DNA from: Phascolomyces articulosus
Taxonomy: Eukaryota > Mucoromycota > Mucoromycetes > Mucorales > Lichtheimiaceae
Length of the DNA: 64,000 bases
Direction: 5' to 3'
NCBI GenBank assembly: GCA_025677815.1
Contig: JAIXMP010000001.1
Location: forward strand, 1,178,001-1,242,000
Below the pieces are notes generated by a model. It ran no database searches. It was not told the origin of the DNA and saw only the letters and a program-made list of their open reading frames with translations. Of the stretch, positions 24,085 to 36,922 are shown in pieces. Position 1 is the first letter of the stretch. Each line of letters starts with the position of its first letter. The translations under genes and the position numbers were made by a program.

Positions 24085-26334
24085 TTAATATTTTCCTATA
24101 GTCAATGATCCACCTCGTTCGTGAAGAATGGATTTAACTTCTTGATGGTCATTTGCGGACATTAGATCTGGCTTGTCAATGATATTTTCCTATCCATACG
24201 TACATTGAGTTCTTTTAATGAATGCATTTGTTTGACCAACTGTAATACAATATCACGAGGCATATCCATCTCCAAGTTAGCAATATTTAATTTTGTTGAG
24301 GAAACTGAAGAAGATGATGATGCTTCTGATAGAGATAAGACGGCATTGGAAGTGTAGATAGGAAACCCCGTGATTTTGATATGATAAATCCGGCGACAGT
24401 ATTTCACTAACTGGTATAAAGCAAAATTATCAACGAAAAGCTGCCATTTAGTATAGGACCCACATTTACCAGCAAAAGGATGATTGCATGCCGAATTAGA
24501 TTATTGAGTAATGACGAGAACTTCCAATGATGGTAGGTATGGAAATAATTTTCCCAGTAGACCATTGCTATCGATTGATGATGCTATATGCTTTTTCTTG
24601 ACCAAAGTATATGGGTCTATCAGCCAAATGTAATTCACGTAATCTTGATCCAATGTCATAGTCACACCATTGATGTAAACAATGCATGGTGGTGATGTTA
24701 CAAAGTACATGTAAAAGTTCTAATGAATTTCTATTGAGTTCATTAAAGGTAGAAAAGCACTGTTCCCAGTGACGTCGATTCTTGCTTTGAAAGTTTGAAT
24801 CCGGTCTTCTATGCTCATCATGATCAATGTGTGTGTTTAATACTACAAATCGACGGATCCCTTTGCTGACAGGCGATGATGATGATGTAACACTGCTACT
24901 ATGATCGTTGTTATACGAGTCGTTAGTATTAAACTCGTCAAAGTGAATGTTACTGATAATAGTCTTTGGCATATCTGCATCGTTGCCTAGAACCACATTT
25001 TTGAGCTGAGGACAGTTTTAAAAGCAAGGGTGGCGCAGGCTCCCAAATTAAGTTTGGCCTCTTGTCGACAGTCCAAGAATAAATGCACAAGATTGGGACA
25101 TTGGGTAAACATATCTCTTTGATTCCAGTGGGCAAATTCGATTACTTGATTGTAATAGTTCCTATAGCACGACATTCCAACAAAAATCTTTAAATAAGAA
25201 ATAAAAATGGCATAGTTATTGGTTGGTAGACATGGCTATGCATTTTTCCATCCATAGGAGATACGATGATCCGGCGGTTAGTATCTTTAAAAACTAAACG
25301 TGTGAGATTGAAACATGATTTTAGAATGGGTTTGACAATCTTGCTATCAGAGACATGACAATCAAGAAATTCCACGCTTTTGAGAGTATGGCCCTTCATG
25401 TTCTCCAAAACGTTTCCCAAAAGATCAGTTTCAATATCTGTGAACTTGATATTTTTGAATTCTTATAAATATCGATGGTGATAAAGGGAAAAGATTGTTA
25501 TAAACAAGCACTACCAATATTTGATTCTTTTATAATAGAACTTCTTCACAGTATTAATTTTTTGTGTGTCTGTGCTAATTTATCAATATAAATTAATTAA
25601 CTTACTTAAAATCTCAATAGTATCGCTTTGAGCAATCATCAGGAATATGTCAAGTACACTTTTTAATTTTCTTCTGGCGTGATTCCTAAGATCGTTCAAG
25701 TAAATTGTATACTGCTTTTTATATCGGTCAGTGACAAGGACTGTAGAAATAGATTGTTTGACTGTTTTGCAGAGACAGATGACATCTTGTTCCAAAAGAA
25801 TGGAAAACTTGTGATTATGTCGCACCATCGTTTACAGACGCTTGCACATTGCAAAAGATCATTGAACTTATTCAAGTTACTGAATACTACGGATAGGATT
25901 TCGGTAGGGATGGATTGGTGGAATTTTTGAGTGTGTTGTATCAACCTGATAAAGAGACCACGTCTTTCTTTTTTAAGGGTCAATAAATCTTGCTCAATTT
26001 GTTGATATGGTTCTTGATCGGTAATACTATTATCATTGTTTGTTTGATGATATTGTTGATGTGTATCATTGGAATTATTGATTTTGCTATAAAGGCAAAT
26101 ATCATCTGCACTGAATAATAAGGATATGGCATCTATTCCTTTGTTGTAAGATTCCAATGCTGCGCGCAGATTATTTTGTTCCATATAAATCAGAGCAAGG
26201 CTGAGGTATCTTTTGCCTGTATTTGATGATACGCGTTTTATTCTTTCGTCGTTTTGTAGTTTTTTAACCAGAGCTTGTTTAATAGCATAAGGCTCGTTGG
26301 GTGTAATTATATATTCGTACCTACGTCTCATCAT
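24085..26334 (-). pseudogene. disabled TPR/F-box gene, paralogue of the gene at 26973-29360
   Basis: Reading the reverse strand, the sequence follows the neighbouring intact F-box protein from start to end: MRRRYEYI start, IYMEQNNLRAALE (TPR-like), FHQSIPTEILSVVF (F-box), a GTAAGT intron near 25610, an exon start near 25460 with NIKF, CPNLVHLFLD, NVVLGNDADMP, and KYCRRIYHIKITGFPIYTS. The final ERGGSLTI ends at 24085. It cannot be read in one frame. Frame breaks are seen near 25760, near 25190 (with a TAA), near 25010, near 24570, between 24500 and 24400, and near 24175. Introns cannot explain these, because coding similarity continues across each break without extra sequence. The intron position is shared with the intact copy, so it arose by DNA duplication and not by retroposition. 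Confidence 0.8.
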
Positions 26335-26972
26335 TCGTTGAAAAAAGACATGTAGTAAGAAACCTGTAGCGTTTAACAAAAAAAGAAAAAGAAAAAGAAA
26401 AAGAAAAGGAAAGAAATTAAAAGAAAAGTAAAACCAAGCACCACACTTCCTTTGTCAAAAAACTTTTTTTATTTACAATGTCACACAATTGAGCAAATGA
26501 CCTAAACCCCATTCAATTGTAAATATTTATCATGCAAATGCTGAAGGTAGAATGGTGAATGAAGAATATGCGTTCTGTGGACGTAATTAAAAGGTAATAT
26601 AAAAACATTTTATCGTTCTATCGCCATAATACATATAATATATGTTAAAGCCAATAGAAGATATGGAGAGTTGTGTTGTAAGCTCTTTGTAAAGTTTGGA
26701 TTGAAAGTACCTTTTGAATTTTGCTGGGAGTTCCTACGTATCTTTATATACTGGGCACACAAACCACTTAATTACCTAAAGAATTTAAACTCATTAATTT
26801 CAAGCAGTTATACTGAAAACCCTGCAGTCGGCCACGTATGGTTACATAGAGCTTCCATGCTAATGTTTCATTTTTTTTTGCATCAGCACGAGTTAAGAAA
26901 AGACGAATTGCTGTAAATTTATTATTCTTATTAATTAGATCTTACATGCTATTTTAATATCATTACGAATTA
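26335..26972. other. intergenic between the two F-box copies
   Basis: Contains an AAAAAG-type repeat (26380-26425) just upstream of the pseudogene start. The 81-residue + strand frame 26671-26916 has no recognisable domain. Confidence 0.45.
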
Positions 26973-29360
26973 CTATCTATAATCCCTTTTGTGTCCATTC
27001 GTTACTGTCAACGATCCCCCTCGTTCATTAAGAATCGAACTAGTCTCTTGTTGATCAGTAGGAGTCATTGGATCCAGTTCTTTGGTATTATGCCTATCCA
27101 TACGCACTTTTAGTTCCTTTAATGAACGCATCTCCTTGACCAGTGGCAATACAATATCACGCTGGATATCCATCTCCAAATAAGTAATAGGCAACTTTTT
27201 CGAAAAAGGATTTGAATCAGGATAGCCAGATTTTGCCAATGATAACACGGCTTCAGAAGTGAACAGAGGATATCCAACAATTTTGATGTAACGAATTCGG
27301 CGGCAGTATTTTATTAACTTGTTCAGGACATCATCATCCACAAAAAGGTGCCTCTCGTCGTAGAAAGGCCGAGGTTTTGGAAAGCTATAATAACCACATA
27401 CATGAGATTGTTTAATGGAAATGACTTCTAAAGCTGGCAGAAGGGGTACCATTTTCCCCAAGATACCATTCTTGTCAATCGATCCAATGTGCTCTTCCAT
27501 TATCGCCAAACGAGGTGTATCGCTGCTAAGGTGCAATTCTCGTAAACTGGATGCAATGATACCACGGTCACACCATTTATGTAAGCCTTGAACTGTAGTA
27601 ATGTTGTAAGGTACATATAAAAGTTCTAATGAGTCTCTATTGAGCTGATTAAAGGCAGAAAAGCAGTTTGCCCATTCGTTTCGGTTTGAGATCTGAAATT
27701 TTGAATCATGTTCCGTATAGTAGTGAATGAGATGTGAGTTTAAAATGATAAATCGACGTAGTCCTTTACTGGTAGTTGATAGTGATAATTTTTCGGATAT
27801 TGTTAAACTTTTATTTGTTGATAGAACTGCTGTGGTTGATTGTGTTGCTGCATTGTTGGAGGAAGACTTTAGTTTTTCCTTATAATTATTGTCATTATTA
27901 CTATCAATAACGGGATGCTCCGAAAGTTGTGTTTCTGTGGTATTAAAATCATTGTCGCCGTGGATGAATTCATGTTCATCAATGTCAGTTGTAATCGTCT
28001 CTGGCATTTCAGCATTGTTACCGAGAACAACATTTTTCAACAGCGGGCAATATTTAAAAACTGTTGCAGCACATCTACCAAGGTATATTTTGGCTTCCCG
28101 AGCATCCAGAAATAAATGCATCAAATTTGGACACTGAACAAGCATATCGGCAAACAACAGTGTTTTAAATTTACTTTCTCGATTATAATAACCATAAGTG
28201 GATAACCCAATAAAAATCTTGAGATAAGTAAGAAATGGAAATGCTTTGATAGGTTCTTTAAGATAATTGCAATTTAATCCTCCACAACGACCATCTGGGC
28301 CATTGTTCTTTTCTTTATAAATAATAGTTGTCAGATTTGAACAGGATTTTAGAAAAGGTGTTACAAGTTTCTGATCAGGGATATCGCAATCAATAAATTC
28401 CACATGCTTGAATGATGGACCTTTCATGCTTTCCAATGCAGTTGCCAATGCATCCAATTCGTGTTCCTTGAACTTGATTTTTTTGAAATCTTCAATTAAA
28501 AAAGAGTTATGGTATTAAAAATCAATGGTAATGATGCTTAAATAAATAATGGCTCATCCATGGTAACACAAATTTTTATCTATCGAGCGAACAAAAGAAA
28601 ACTTACATAATTTTTCAATACTGTTGTCATCTGCAACGGATTGAAGAGCATCAAATATGTCAATTAATTTTATGTTGGGATTAAAAGGGCCATTCAAACA
28701 AATCGTATGTGTCGATTTATGCCGATCAGCAACAAACACAGTTGATTTATCTTCCAATGATGTTTTTGAAGGAGACAGTTTGTTCCAGAAAGGTGGCCAA
28801 GTAATCATAAAGTGTCGCCATCGTTTACAAGTGCTCCCACATTGCCAAAGATCTTCAAAGTCATCCAAATAACCAAATATTGCATATAAAATGTCGTAAG
28901 GAAGGGATTGGTGGAAACGCTGACTGTGTTGTACCAATGTGGCTAAGATAGATTGTCTTTCCATTTTTAGAATCGAGAGATCATGTTGCTGATCTGCTAT
29001 AATGGAGCCATTATTTTCATCAGTTTTTTTCGACTTTCTCAATGACTGGTACAAAGTGTTTGTTTTTTGTTGTGGTGTTTTGAAAGAAGTATCATATTCA
29101 GGGGCTTCTATCGACTTTTTATTGGCATAAATTAATGAATTCAGAGATGATGTTATGGATTCTATCCCTCTATCATAAACTTCCAATGCTGCACGAAGAT
29201 TATTTTGTTCAATAAAAGTTTTTGCTAGATCAAGGTATCCTTTTGCTGTATTGGGTGCTTTGTAAATAAGTTTTTCAGCTTTTCTTTGTCTAGCAATTAA
29301 GCCTCGTTTAATAAAGCGAGATTCTGGAAGGGCATCATAAGCGTTTTGGAATATTGCCAT
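26973..29360 (-). CDS. TPR-like and F-box domain protein with LRR-like C-terminus
   Basis: Two exons on the reverse strand, 29360-28607 and 28489-26973, giving 756 residues. Residues about 37-70 form a TPR-like helical repeat (GYLDLAKTFIEQNNLRAALE), a charged linker follows, and an F-box spans about 152-196 (LPYDILYAIFGYL, CGSTCKRW, WPPFWNKL). The long C-terminus has leucine-rich spaced segments (FKHVEFIDCDI, CSNLTTIIY, CPNLMHLFLD, RRIRYIKIVGYPLF), as in F-box/LRR substrate receptors. F-box proteins recruit substrates to SCF ubiquitin ligases through Skp1. The TPR-F-box-LRR layout is a family expanded in Mucoromycota, by my recollection. The intron (GTAAGT to TTGAAG, 117 nt) splits a Tyr codon. 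The substrate is unknown. Confidence 0.87.
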
Positions 29361-32098
29361 CAGAGACGCTTTAAACTTTTATAGGTATTAATTAAAACAA
29401 AGGAAGAAAGAGAAAAAGAGATAAAAACAATGGCGTGAGAAGGAAAAGAGGAACTCACCAAATGTTGCTTAGTGGATTAGATTTATAAATCCAGGATAGT
29501 GGGACGGTGTTTTTATTATACCGACTACGACATCCTTATTATTAAACGTAGCACAAAGTCCTGTATTTTATGCATCAGCACTGACTCTGAGTTCAACGCC
29601 AAGCTAATTAAATTCGGTTAATAATATGTATATAATGTGTATATAGTAATAACGTTCAGAATATTTCCATATTCGAATCTGAACATGTCAAATAATTATA
29701 TCCAAAACTTACAAAGTAAGCACTTTCTGGTCAAGTTTTAATAACGCATCATCTCTACGGAAAAGGGTAATTTCAAGTTAAGCTTGTGCTAGAATGGACT
29801 TCAACACAAAATGTAAGTATTCACACCGGTTGTATCCATGTGATTGGATATACCAAATAAGGTATATCCAAGACGAGATGACAAAATAATAAAACAATAA
29901 GAAAAAAAAGATCTGCCAAGTCCATCTTGATGGATGGAATAAAAAATAATAAAAGTTTTTCACCTATCATCTATTTCTTTGTCATGAACACACACACAAC
30001 AAGTAATAAATAATTAGTCACAAACCCATCATCGAAAAGTATAAAAGAACGCCAATTTTATTATATAGAATTATCATCATCTCAATTTATTATCACCTTT
30101 TATTCTTATTATCATTCAATAAACGTTTCCAAGTCTCAAAGTATTTCTTTTTATTGTCTCATTTTCCACTATAACCTTTTATATTTTTCACAACACTTTA
30201 TAGACCAGAATTTTTTTGAGCATGGAATATTCTGCATTATTTCAATCAACTACTTTTGGCAATGGTAACATTGGATGTCAAACTGTTTACAACATCTGTT
30301 GTCAGGTTTTATATTTCTTCTTTGATCATAGTAAGATCGAGGTTTTGGTCCCTAGAGATCAATCAATGTTGGTGCATATGCAATATCATGCCCTTTGTCT
30401 TATGTAACGCCTTCTTGATATTGTAACTGTTTTAGGTTAGGTTTCAAATTCGATTGGAATGGATCACACGTGAATTGGATGTCACTGAATATTATAGAGA
30501 TGATTCGATGGACATGTATATATATATATATATATATGTATATATAATTGTTTACTTGGACCATTTACCATTCACCATTACCATCTCTACGTTAAGGTAC
30601 ATTTTATCTGAGTATCCATCGTTCTCCAGAAGATATTGAGAATTAGGGAAAAGAAGAGAGATTGCATCAAGGATACAAATGCCGTCATTGCTCGATTTAA
30701 TATAATAAGGTTTGACCACAAAGCAATCTACAGGAGGATTGAAATGTTGATCTGGATTTTGCTTCTAATGTGCAAACATTTACACACATTATTAAATTTA
30801 TGAGTTTACTGCCTCTCTTCCATCTTTTCATTCTTAATTTCAACGAAAGGATAAATCGATTCCAAAGCTCTTTTTCCATCAAAACCAAAAGATTGGAAAT
30901 AAGATTGTTTGTTTTATCGCCATCACAATCAATTAATTTTTTTTTCTTTACTATAACCGAGACAATTGGTGGCTAGAGCATGGACAATACTGAAAACTAA
31001 ATCTTCATTTCTTTTTATCATTTTAATATTTGTATTGAACATGTTCGGACGCACATTGTTCTGTCAATGTTCTGATGCGTGCTCAACACGACTTCATTAC
31101 CACTCGTGATAAGTTGATAGTAGAAGATACCAACGGGAGTAATTTTTATGCCATACAACAAAGTTTTTTTAGTGCCCTAAGAAAAATAACCCATCATATC
31201 TCCATAAAATCAATACAACTGCAGTCAGACATCCAAAATTATAATGGATTTTTTTTGAATAAGTAGAAAGGAAACAAAAAGCGGCCAACTTTTAACATCA
31301 CCAGTTTTGAATTCGAGATTCTGATCCAATCCTTGAACAGTGATTGATTCACGTCGAGTCACATTGTCTTGCATTGATTAATCAAAAATTTTATCCTTTG
31401 GTTAGTTCTAATGCTCATAATATTTTATGTTACTATACTCCCGAATGCTACAAAACCTCATCTAATGCATCAAATCCTTTGGTATTGTCAAAGTGCAAAA
31501 AGTGAGAGTTGACTATATTTGTTGAGGGGTGACTTGTTACCGAGTTGGTTTTTCTGGTACCAGCCGATAACCAACATTATTGACGTGAAAAGGTATGCAC
31601 ACCATAATAGTGATTCCATATGATCATTGTTTCTTTTTTAGCGTTATAGTCATGATTGGTATAATGTTAACCTAGTGTCATCCTCTGAGAATACAACAAC
31701 GCATATACCATCATCTCGCCTAGCTAGTAGAAGATGAATTTATGGTGTTTGCTATAATTCATTTTGACTATCATCTTATACCAAGATTCTTATATTTAAA
31801 AAAAAATAAAGAAAATATAGATTATGTATCTTTGAACAATGTGTGATGAATGAAGAATTAAAAGAAAAAAAAATAAATTGTATTATTTTTTTTTATTTTT
31901 TGATAAAAAATAAATTTACTGTTGAATATATATATAACATGAGAAAGGGTAAAAGATTGCAAAATAGTAGTGTGATATTACAAAAAAAAAGAGTGAAGTA
32001 AAATGCAAAAAGAGGAAGAAGAAAAGAAAGTTATTATGTGAGAGTATATATGGGGAATGCATGATATTAAAATATATATATATATATAAAATAAAAAT
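29361..32098. other. 2.7-kb spacer with coding-like fragments
   Basis: No complete gene. Pieces with protein-like composition on the + strand are listed separately (30222-31266). A TA run at about 30514-30537 and another at 32071-32089 flank the region. Several A/T homopolymers. Confidence 0.45.
30222..31266 (+). pseudogene. coding-like fragments, unknown family
   Basis: Three stretches read like protein and not like random AT-rich DNA. One opens with MEYSALFQSTTFGNGN at 30222; one near 30440-30515 reads IRLEWITRELDVTEYYRDD; one at 31075-31266 begins MRAQHDFITTRDKLIVED. They are not in one frame, stops interrupt the intervals (for example after HRSPEDIEN near 30645), and I could not find splice sites that join them all. 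It may be a decayed gene or an intron-rich gene I failed to model. Family unknown. Confidence 0.22.
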
Positions 32099-35000
32099 CT
32101 ATCGTCTAGCCTTTCTCTTGAAGAAAGTAAGAAGAACAAATACAATGATATTGAACACCAAGTAACATGCCATCAATCCGAGATTTCTACCCTTATGACT
32201 AGAGTCCCATTGGTACAAGGTAGAATAGAATTCTTTGCCAGAGGAATAAGAACAATATTCGCAAATATCGGTAGCGTTATTATCCACAATATAGCCAGTG
32301 GCGCCACTTTCGAAAAAGGCAGCGGTATATTCACCACATGTTTGACCTTCAGGTGGATAAAACTTGGCCAAATCCAAATCTTTGCAAACTACAGGTAAAT
32401 CTGCCATTTCATTCGTTGACAAGCCTTCGAGATAGTAATGGAAAGGATCGAGCCAGTACATCCAAGCACTCCAGAAATGAGGCATAGCCGTAGGCGATTG
32501 CATCATACCGGCAAACAAAATTAACATTGAAATAAACAAAGGGTTTAGGACAGAGGCCATGGTAGCATGTTCTGAAAGGGCGGCGATGACAAAACCAAGA
32601 GTGACGGCCCAGGCAATGAAAAAGATAAACATAATGTAGAAATAGCCCACAGCTTGAGATGTGTTGACTAAACCAGCTGTCCAGTAGAATCCGAACATAT
32701 AGAATGTACAAATTACTATAATGTATGGAAATTCAACAATAATGGAACAAAGTGCGAATGGAACCCAACCATAATAACGGGAAGCATATTCCCGACGGAA
32801 AAACAATCGTTCAGTCATAAACTTGGGTTGAGAAAGAATAATCTATATTAATTGCATTTGTATAATATATGGTGAGTATCGTTATCATTGCTATTTTCTC
32901 GTTTTTGTTATATATCCTATCCACCCTAAAAAAAATTAAAACAACTTACCAAAATGACAGACATGACAAAAGTGGAAAGCATAAAGAAAAGACGATTTTG
33001 CATATCCGAGGTTGTGTAAGACATTTTCCAATAAGTGAAACCAGTGATCAAAGAAACAGACATGAGGGTAATAAAACGACCAATGTTATATTCGGGAGAA
33101 CGCCAGTAAGCCAAATTGATACGTTTGAAGACAAGCCAGAACTGAGTCCAGAAGGAAGAAGCATAAGTCATTGATTTACGAGTAGGTTTGGTGTCAGCAT
33201 GTTTATGAATTTCTTCCAATTCTTCCTCCAATGCTTTTGCTTGTGGGGAATTAGCCCAAATGTCGCCCCAATCACGAGTAGCTTTACCAGCGGTACCAGC
33301 ACCGACAACTTCCAAGATATATTCAGCAGGATTAGCATCAGGAGCGCAGGCAGGACCACCATTAGATTCGAAATAATCAATCATAGTATGAGCGTCCTTT
33401 CCAATTTCACCATAGTAAGCGGTCTTGCCACCACGGACAAGCAATAACAAGTGATCAAAATGTTCAAACAAGATAGCAGAAGGTTGATGGATGGTACACA
33501 AGACAGGCCAACCACAATCAGCCAATTTACGAATAAAACGAATAATGTTGAAGGAACTTTGAGCATCCAAGCCAGAAGTAGGTTCATCCAAAAAGAGCAA
33601 TTTGGGCTTGGCAACCAATTCCATACCAATGGTAAGACGTTTACGTTCTTCAACGGAAATACCCGAACCTTCATCAATATCACCAATTTGAGCATCAGCA
33701 ATATCTTCCATTTCCAAAAGAGTAATGATTTGTTCCACATAGTCATCTTTTTCTTCCTTGGGCACATCTTTGTCTTGACGCAAATAAGCAGAGAATCGCA
33801 TGCCCTCACGGACAGTGACGGCAGGTTGATGGATATCCATTTGTTCACAATAACCGGTGATACGTTCAAAATCAGACATGAGGGCTTCATTGTTTAGGTA
33901 GACACGACCATCGACTTTACCAATGGTTTTACGTTTGGCCAAGACATCGAGAAGAGTCGTTTTACCAGCACCAGAGGAACCCATGAGAGCAGTCAAATGA
34001 CCAGGCTTGACAATACCGGAAATACCATTGAGCAAATGCAATGGACCACCCTTGAAGGGAACTTCGTAATGAATGTTTTGCCAGGAGAAAGTAGTACCAG
34101 TAGCAAGGCCACCCATGTTATTGGTAACTTCTTGTTGTCTGCGACGACGTTCATCTTCTTCTTCATCTGTACGGGGCTTGGGTGCCTTACCAGGTAAATA
34201 CGCCTTGATGATAGCGCCGCCCTTATTGGGATCAGTCCATTCCATCAACCCAGCAATGATAGCTGTAAAGAACAAAAAGAAGGCAACCACAGCAACAAAA
34301 TAAGGAGCCCATTGTTGTGAAGGTTCATAACTGAGTGCTTCACGCAAGTATTCATCGCCACGTACAAAGTTTTCACCAGCTACGGCACCCTTCATTGTAC
34401 AAATTTTGTTGGCCCATTCTGTATAAGTAGGTCCGAAAGGAACAGCATTACCAGCGCCTTCACATGAATAGATTTGACCTCGCATTTCATTAATAATGAG
34501 TGCCTTGTATGCATAAGCCAATGGATTAATCCAATAAATCCTAGAATATCAAATTAAACAGAGTATGTTAGATACTTTTTTTCTCTCTCTTAAATAACCT
34601 ATCCAATAATAGAATCAATAGAATACTTTACCAATACAACCAAGGATGCATTGTCTTGTAAGGAATAACATAACCAGTATAAGTCATCATGGAAACCAAA
34701 AAGATACCTGAAACTTCAGTACCCAAATAAAAGTTTTTACAGAGAGCACCAAAGACACGGAAGAAACCATTCATCATCATGTTCAAAAAGAACAAGATCA
34801 AACAAAAACCGAACCAACGACCCGCATCCAAGTTAAGACCCATCATAAAATATGAACAGATGGCAAAAACAACGACTTGGACAATGGCATAAGGGACATC
34901 CAAAATGACTTGAGCAATATAAAAAGCAGACGGTTGATACATGGCAAAATGTTTTTGTTTGGCCAAAATCGGTTTACCAGTCAAATAGTTGACCATTTCC

Positions 35001-36922
35001 GTTTGAGAAATCAGCGAGTTGAAAAGCAAAGCAAAAAAGAGAGCACCACCACGAGAGAAAGCACCGGTGGCATCCATGGGCATTTTAAAGAAACAAGAAG
35101 CAGAGATGAGGCCTTGGATAATAATAGTACTATAACGAGAGAAATTGGCATGATGATCCTTGATCAACAAGTGATATTGACGTACAGTTAATGCCATGAC
35201 TTGTTGCCAAAAGGAGGCGGTATAAGGGGATTTCTTGAAGGAGCCCTTTTGATGTTCATTCAACACGGCTTCCTTGAATGTTTCCGCAGGGTTTTCTCGG
35301 TGAATCAGTTGTTCGTATTCTTCCAATTCAGTCATCATACGTTTGTACACTTTGGATTCAAAATAACGGGCTTGGAATTCAGAAGCATGTTGAGGTGCCG
35401 AGGATTCATAACCAGATTTAACTTCACGTTCAACTGGGTTACAGAGACCAGTCAAGAAATCAGGAACGGATTTACGAGGAGGACAATAAAAACCAAGATC
35501 TTCAAAGTAGGCTTTGGCTTCAGTCACAGGACCGAAATAAATGGTATAACCATCATCCAATAATAAGACTTTGTCATACAAGTTGAAAATACTGTTGGAA
35601 GCTTGGTATAGAGTGGAGACAGTTGTCTTTTTAAAGACATCGGTCATGATACGAAGTGAACGGACATAATCGAGGGCAGAGGCAGCATCAAGACCACGTG
35701 TTGAACAATCCCAACAATTGATAGAGCTTTGCGTGGTCATGACTTCAGCAATCGAAAGACGTTTACGTTCACCACCAGAAAGACCACGAACAAAGGCGTT
35801 ACCGACCATGGTAGGCATTTGTCTTGTTAAACCCAACATGTTGCCAAGTAAGAAAATGATCTTTTCAATGAAATCTTTTTGAGTTTCATCAGGTAAACGG
35901 GCACCAGGTGTTTTACAACGTAAAGCGAATTGTAATGTCTGTCGAGTTGTAAGTCTGTTTTAAAAAATCCAATGTCATCATTAGCAAAAGTCCTTTTCAA
36001 TAAGAAACCCTCCTCCCTTTCAATTTTTATGTAGGTACTTACGTTGGATAATGTTGATCTTCTTCTTCATTATAGACGGCTTGACCACGGTAATATTTAC
36101 TAAAAGTTTTATGATCCATACCACCATAAGATACTTCACCTTCCACACTGGAAAAGGAACCACGAATATTGGCAAGTACTTTAAGTAAACTAGTACAACC
36201 AGCACCAGGGCGACCCAAGACGAGTAACATTTCACCTTCTTTACAAAAACCATTGAGACCACGTAAAATAGTCTTTTTGGAACATGCCTTGCCAAAACCA
36301 AAGAGTTTCCAGAATTGTAATACATATTTCAAATCGCTCCAATTGGTATGAATAGTATGAGCATCAGCACCAAGACCCTAATATTGATATCATTTTGCGA
36401 ATGAGTAAATGAAAAAAAAATTTCCATCTGATAATAACATTCTAGGTAGTTTTTTTTTTTAATACCTCGACTGTCAAATTTTTCCAAATCAAGCCAAGAT
36501 GTTTAGGTGTAAGACCTGCTTCATCGTTTTGATTATTCATGCCATGTAAATAGTCATCAAGATTAAACTCTTCTTTGGCCACGGCACCTTCTTCAACTTT
36601 ACTAGCATGAGTTGTTTTTCGACTAATTTTCGAAAGTTCACGTTTAAGGTCTTGGTATTCACCAATAGCAGCTATTAAGTATAAAATTGTTACATTTAGT
36701 CATCATTTTACTGACATATTGTATGTATATACCGCGAGTGTTGACGAGTTAAAAAAAATTACCATCGACATCAACTGCATTGGCATCAGGTTCACCATAA
36801 GTGCCTTTCGATCCAATACGTTCAAGTACTGTTTCTACGGATGTCTTATCATCATTTTGTGGCGGTTGAAGCTGATAGTCTTCTCCTGGTATATGATAAT
36901 TAACTTTTTCGTCTTTGTTCAT
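32099..36922 (-). CDS. full-size ABCG/PDR-type multidrug transporter 2
   Basis: Six exons on the reverse strand: 36922-36763, 36671-36466, 36377-36043, 35954-34632, 34540-32950 and 32842-32099, giving 1452 residues. Domain order and motifs match transporter 1: NBD1 Walker A GRPGAGCTS, LSGGERKRLS, CWDCSTRGLDAA; NBD2 GSSGAGKTT, VEERKRLT, LLFLDEPTSGLDAQ; two membrane domains; end KRKARR. The first three introns and two later ones sit at the same codons as in transporter 1, but five introns of transporter 1 are absent. Likely a plasma-membrane exporter. Convergent with the F-box genes and inverted relative to its paralogue. A GC-rich patch with a CGG-A-CCG motif lies about 170 nt upstream. Confidence 0.94.

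Noticed and set aside
29670..29700. Short palindrome (GTTCAGA ... TCTGAAC)
   Set aside because: Seven-bp arms with no further pairing; expected by chance in this much AT-rich sequence.
33381..33897. Long open frames on both antisense and alternative frames inside transporter 2
   Set aside because: They are shadows of the conserved NBD2 coding region; their translations lack any domain, and the sense frame is certain.
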